A stretch of DNA of 15,094 nt from Spirochaetaceae bacterium (GTDB taxonomy: Bacteria > Spirochaetota > Spirochaetia > Treponematales > Treponemataceae): contig JAISTZ010000179.1 in the NCBI GenBank assembly GCA_031272345.1, positions 1 to 15,094 of the forward strand. The letters are read 5' to 3'. A program made the translations under genes and the position numbers. The notes below the pieces were generated by a model, which searched no databases, was not told the DNA's origin, and saw nothing but the letters and a program-made list of their open reading frames with translations. Each line of letters starts with the position of its first letter. Positions within the stretch are counted from its first letter, which is position 1. Of this stretch, positions 14,625 through 15,094 are shown one piece after another.

Positions 14625-15094
14625 ATGGGCGCGCCCGGTTCTTCGGATGTGAGTATAGAGAGACTCAGAACGCTTATCGAAATCAATTCGTTCATCAACT
14701 CGAGCTATGCGGACGTGAACACCCTGTTCGTGTACATCCTCCGGTCGGCCATGCGGCTCGTGGCCTGTGAATCCGGTATGCTCCTGTTGTCCCGGAAGGA
14801 ACATTCCATGCTGCGCTTTGTGGTCGCCATGGACCCGTCCGGGGCGAACATGCTCGACGTGCCCCTTCCGGTGAACGCCAGCATCGGCGGCGCGGTCTAT
14901 TCCACCCAGAAGAGCATGATCGTCAACGATGTCACCCATTGTTCCATCTATTACAAGACAATCGAAGAAAAAACAGGCTTCCTCCCCAAAAAGATGATAG
15001 CCGTGCCCATGGTGGTCGATTCCGAATGTGTCGGCGTGGTGGAGCTCATCAACAAGATTTCCGGCGAGGACTTCGACGCCGAGGACCTGGCGAT
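14625..15094 (+). CDS. GAF-domain protein, N-terminal part (runs off right edge)
   Basis: The frame is open from ATG 14625 to the window edge (156 codons, no stop), seven bases after the cmk-rpsA stop on the same strand. The first 30 residues (VSIERLRTLIEINSFINSSY) form a helix of the kind that leads into a GAF sensor domain; then LFVYILRSAMRLVACESGML, VNASIGGAVYSTQKSMIVND and KKMIAVPMVVDSECVGVVEL INK follow the GAF pattern. The output domain lies beyond the edge, so the protein could be a cyclase, phosphodiesterase, kinase or phosphatase. GTG 14649 (MSIERLR) is an alternative start. No strong Shine-Dalgarno is visible before either; expression probably depends on read-through from rpsA. Confidence 0.82.
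   Translation, partial: MGAPGSSDVSIERLRTLIEINSFINSSYADVNTLFVYILRSAMRLVACESGMLLLSRKEHSMLRFVVAMDPSGANMLDVPLPVNASIGGAVYSTQKSMIVNDVTHCSIYYKTIEEKTGFLPKKMIAVPMVVDSECVGVVELINKISGEDFDAEDLA

Overview
The window is a gene-dense, high-GC stretch of bacterial chromosome, almost entirely housekeeping genes. Several traits point to a spirochaete of the Treponema lineage: cytidylate kinase fused in frame to ribosomal protein S1 (recalled from treponemes), a phosphoglycerate kinase with an SHLGDP motif and a lysine-rich insert, an ApbE lipoprotein like the Treponema Ftp enzyme, and lipoboxes of the relaxed spirochaetal kind. This assignment is inference; no rRNA or other species marker is present.

Layout. 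(1) 1-1864, minus strand, in transcription order: a C-terminally truncated ORF6N-domain gene, a small lipoprotein of unknown function, adk (with its own promoter), and the 5' end of an alpha-2-macroglobulin-like lipoprotein that runs off the left edge. (2) 2011-6831, plus strand: aspS and apbE overlapping by 3 bases, then, behind a fresh promoter, a MoxR AAA+ ATPase and a DUF58 protein overlapping by one base. (3) 6841-8103, minus strand: pgk, convergent with DUF58 with only 9 bases between stops. (4) 8391-15094, plus strand: recA-folK-scpA-scpB-rluB-cmk/rpsA and the start of a GAF-domain gene. The pgk and recA promoters are divergent across a 287-base gap. No other gap exceeds about 150 bases. 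I found no tRNA, rRNA, CRISPR array, insertion sequence or convincing intrinsic terminator.

Functionally this is a replication/repair, chromosome-segregation and translation block (recA, scpAB, rluB, rpsA, aspS) with nucleotide, folate and glycolytic enzymes (adk, cmk, folK, pgk). ORF6N plus the small lipoprotein is the only accessory-looking piece: it is visibly more AT-rich, truncated, and carries a perfect 29-base palindrome.

The most interesting signal is regulatory. Several genes are preceded by a promoter of the form TTnnnn-N17-TATACT, and in four cases (aspS, moxR, scpA, cmk/rpsA) the start codon sits 6 to 9 bases after the -10 hexamer with no Shine-Dalgarno, which predicts leaderless or nearly leaderless mRNAs. 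Genes with normal leaders (adk, pgk, recA, rluB) have clear Shine-Dalgarno sequences. Other points: an internal promoter and ribosome-binding site at the Cmk/S1 junction, a palindrome-encoded peptide inserted in Cmk, and an AT-hook-like motif in a long RecA tail. I did not find a new multi-gene system; the genes are mostly recognisable families.
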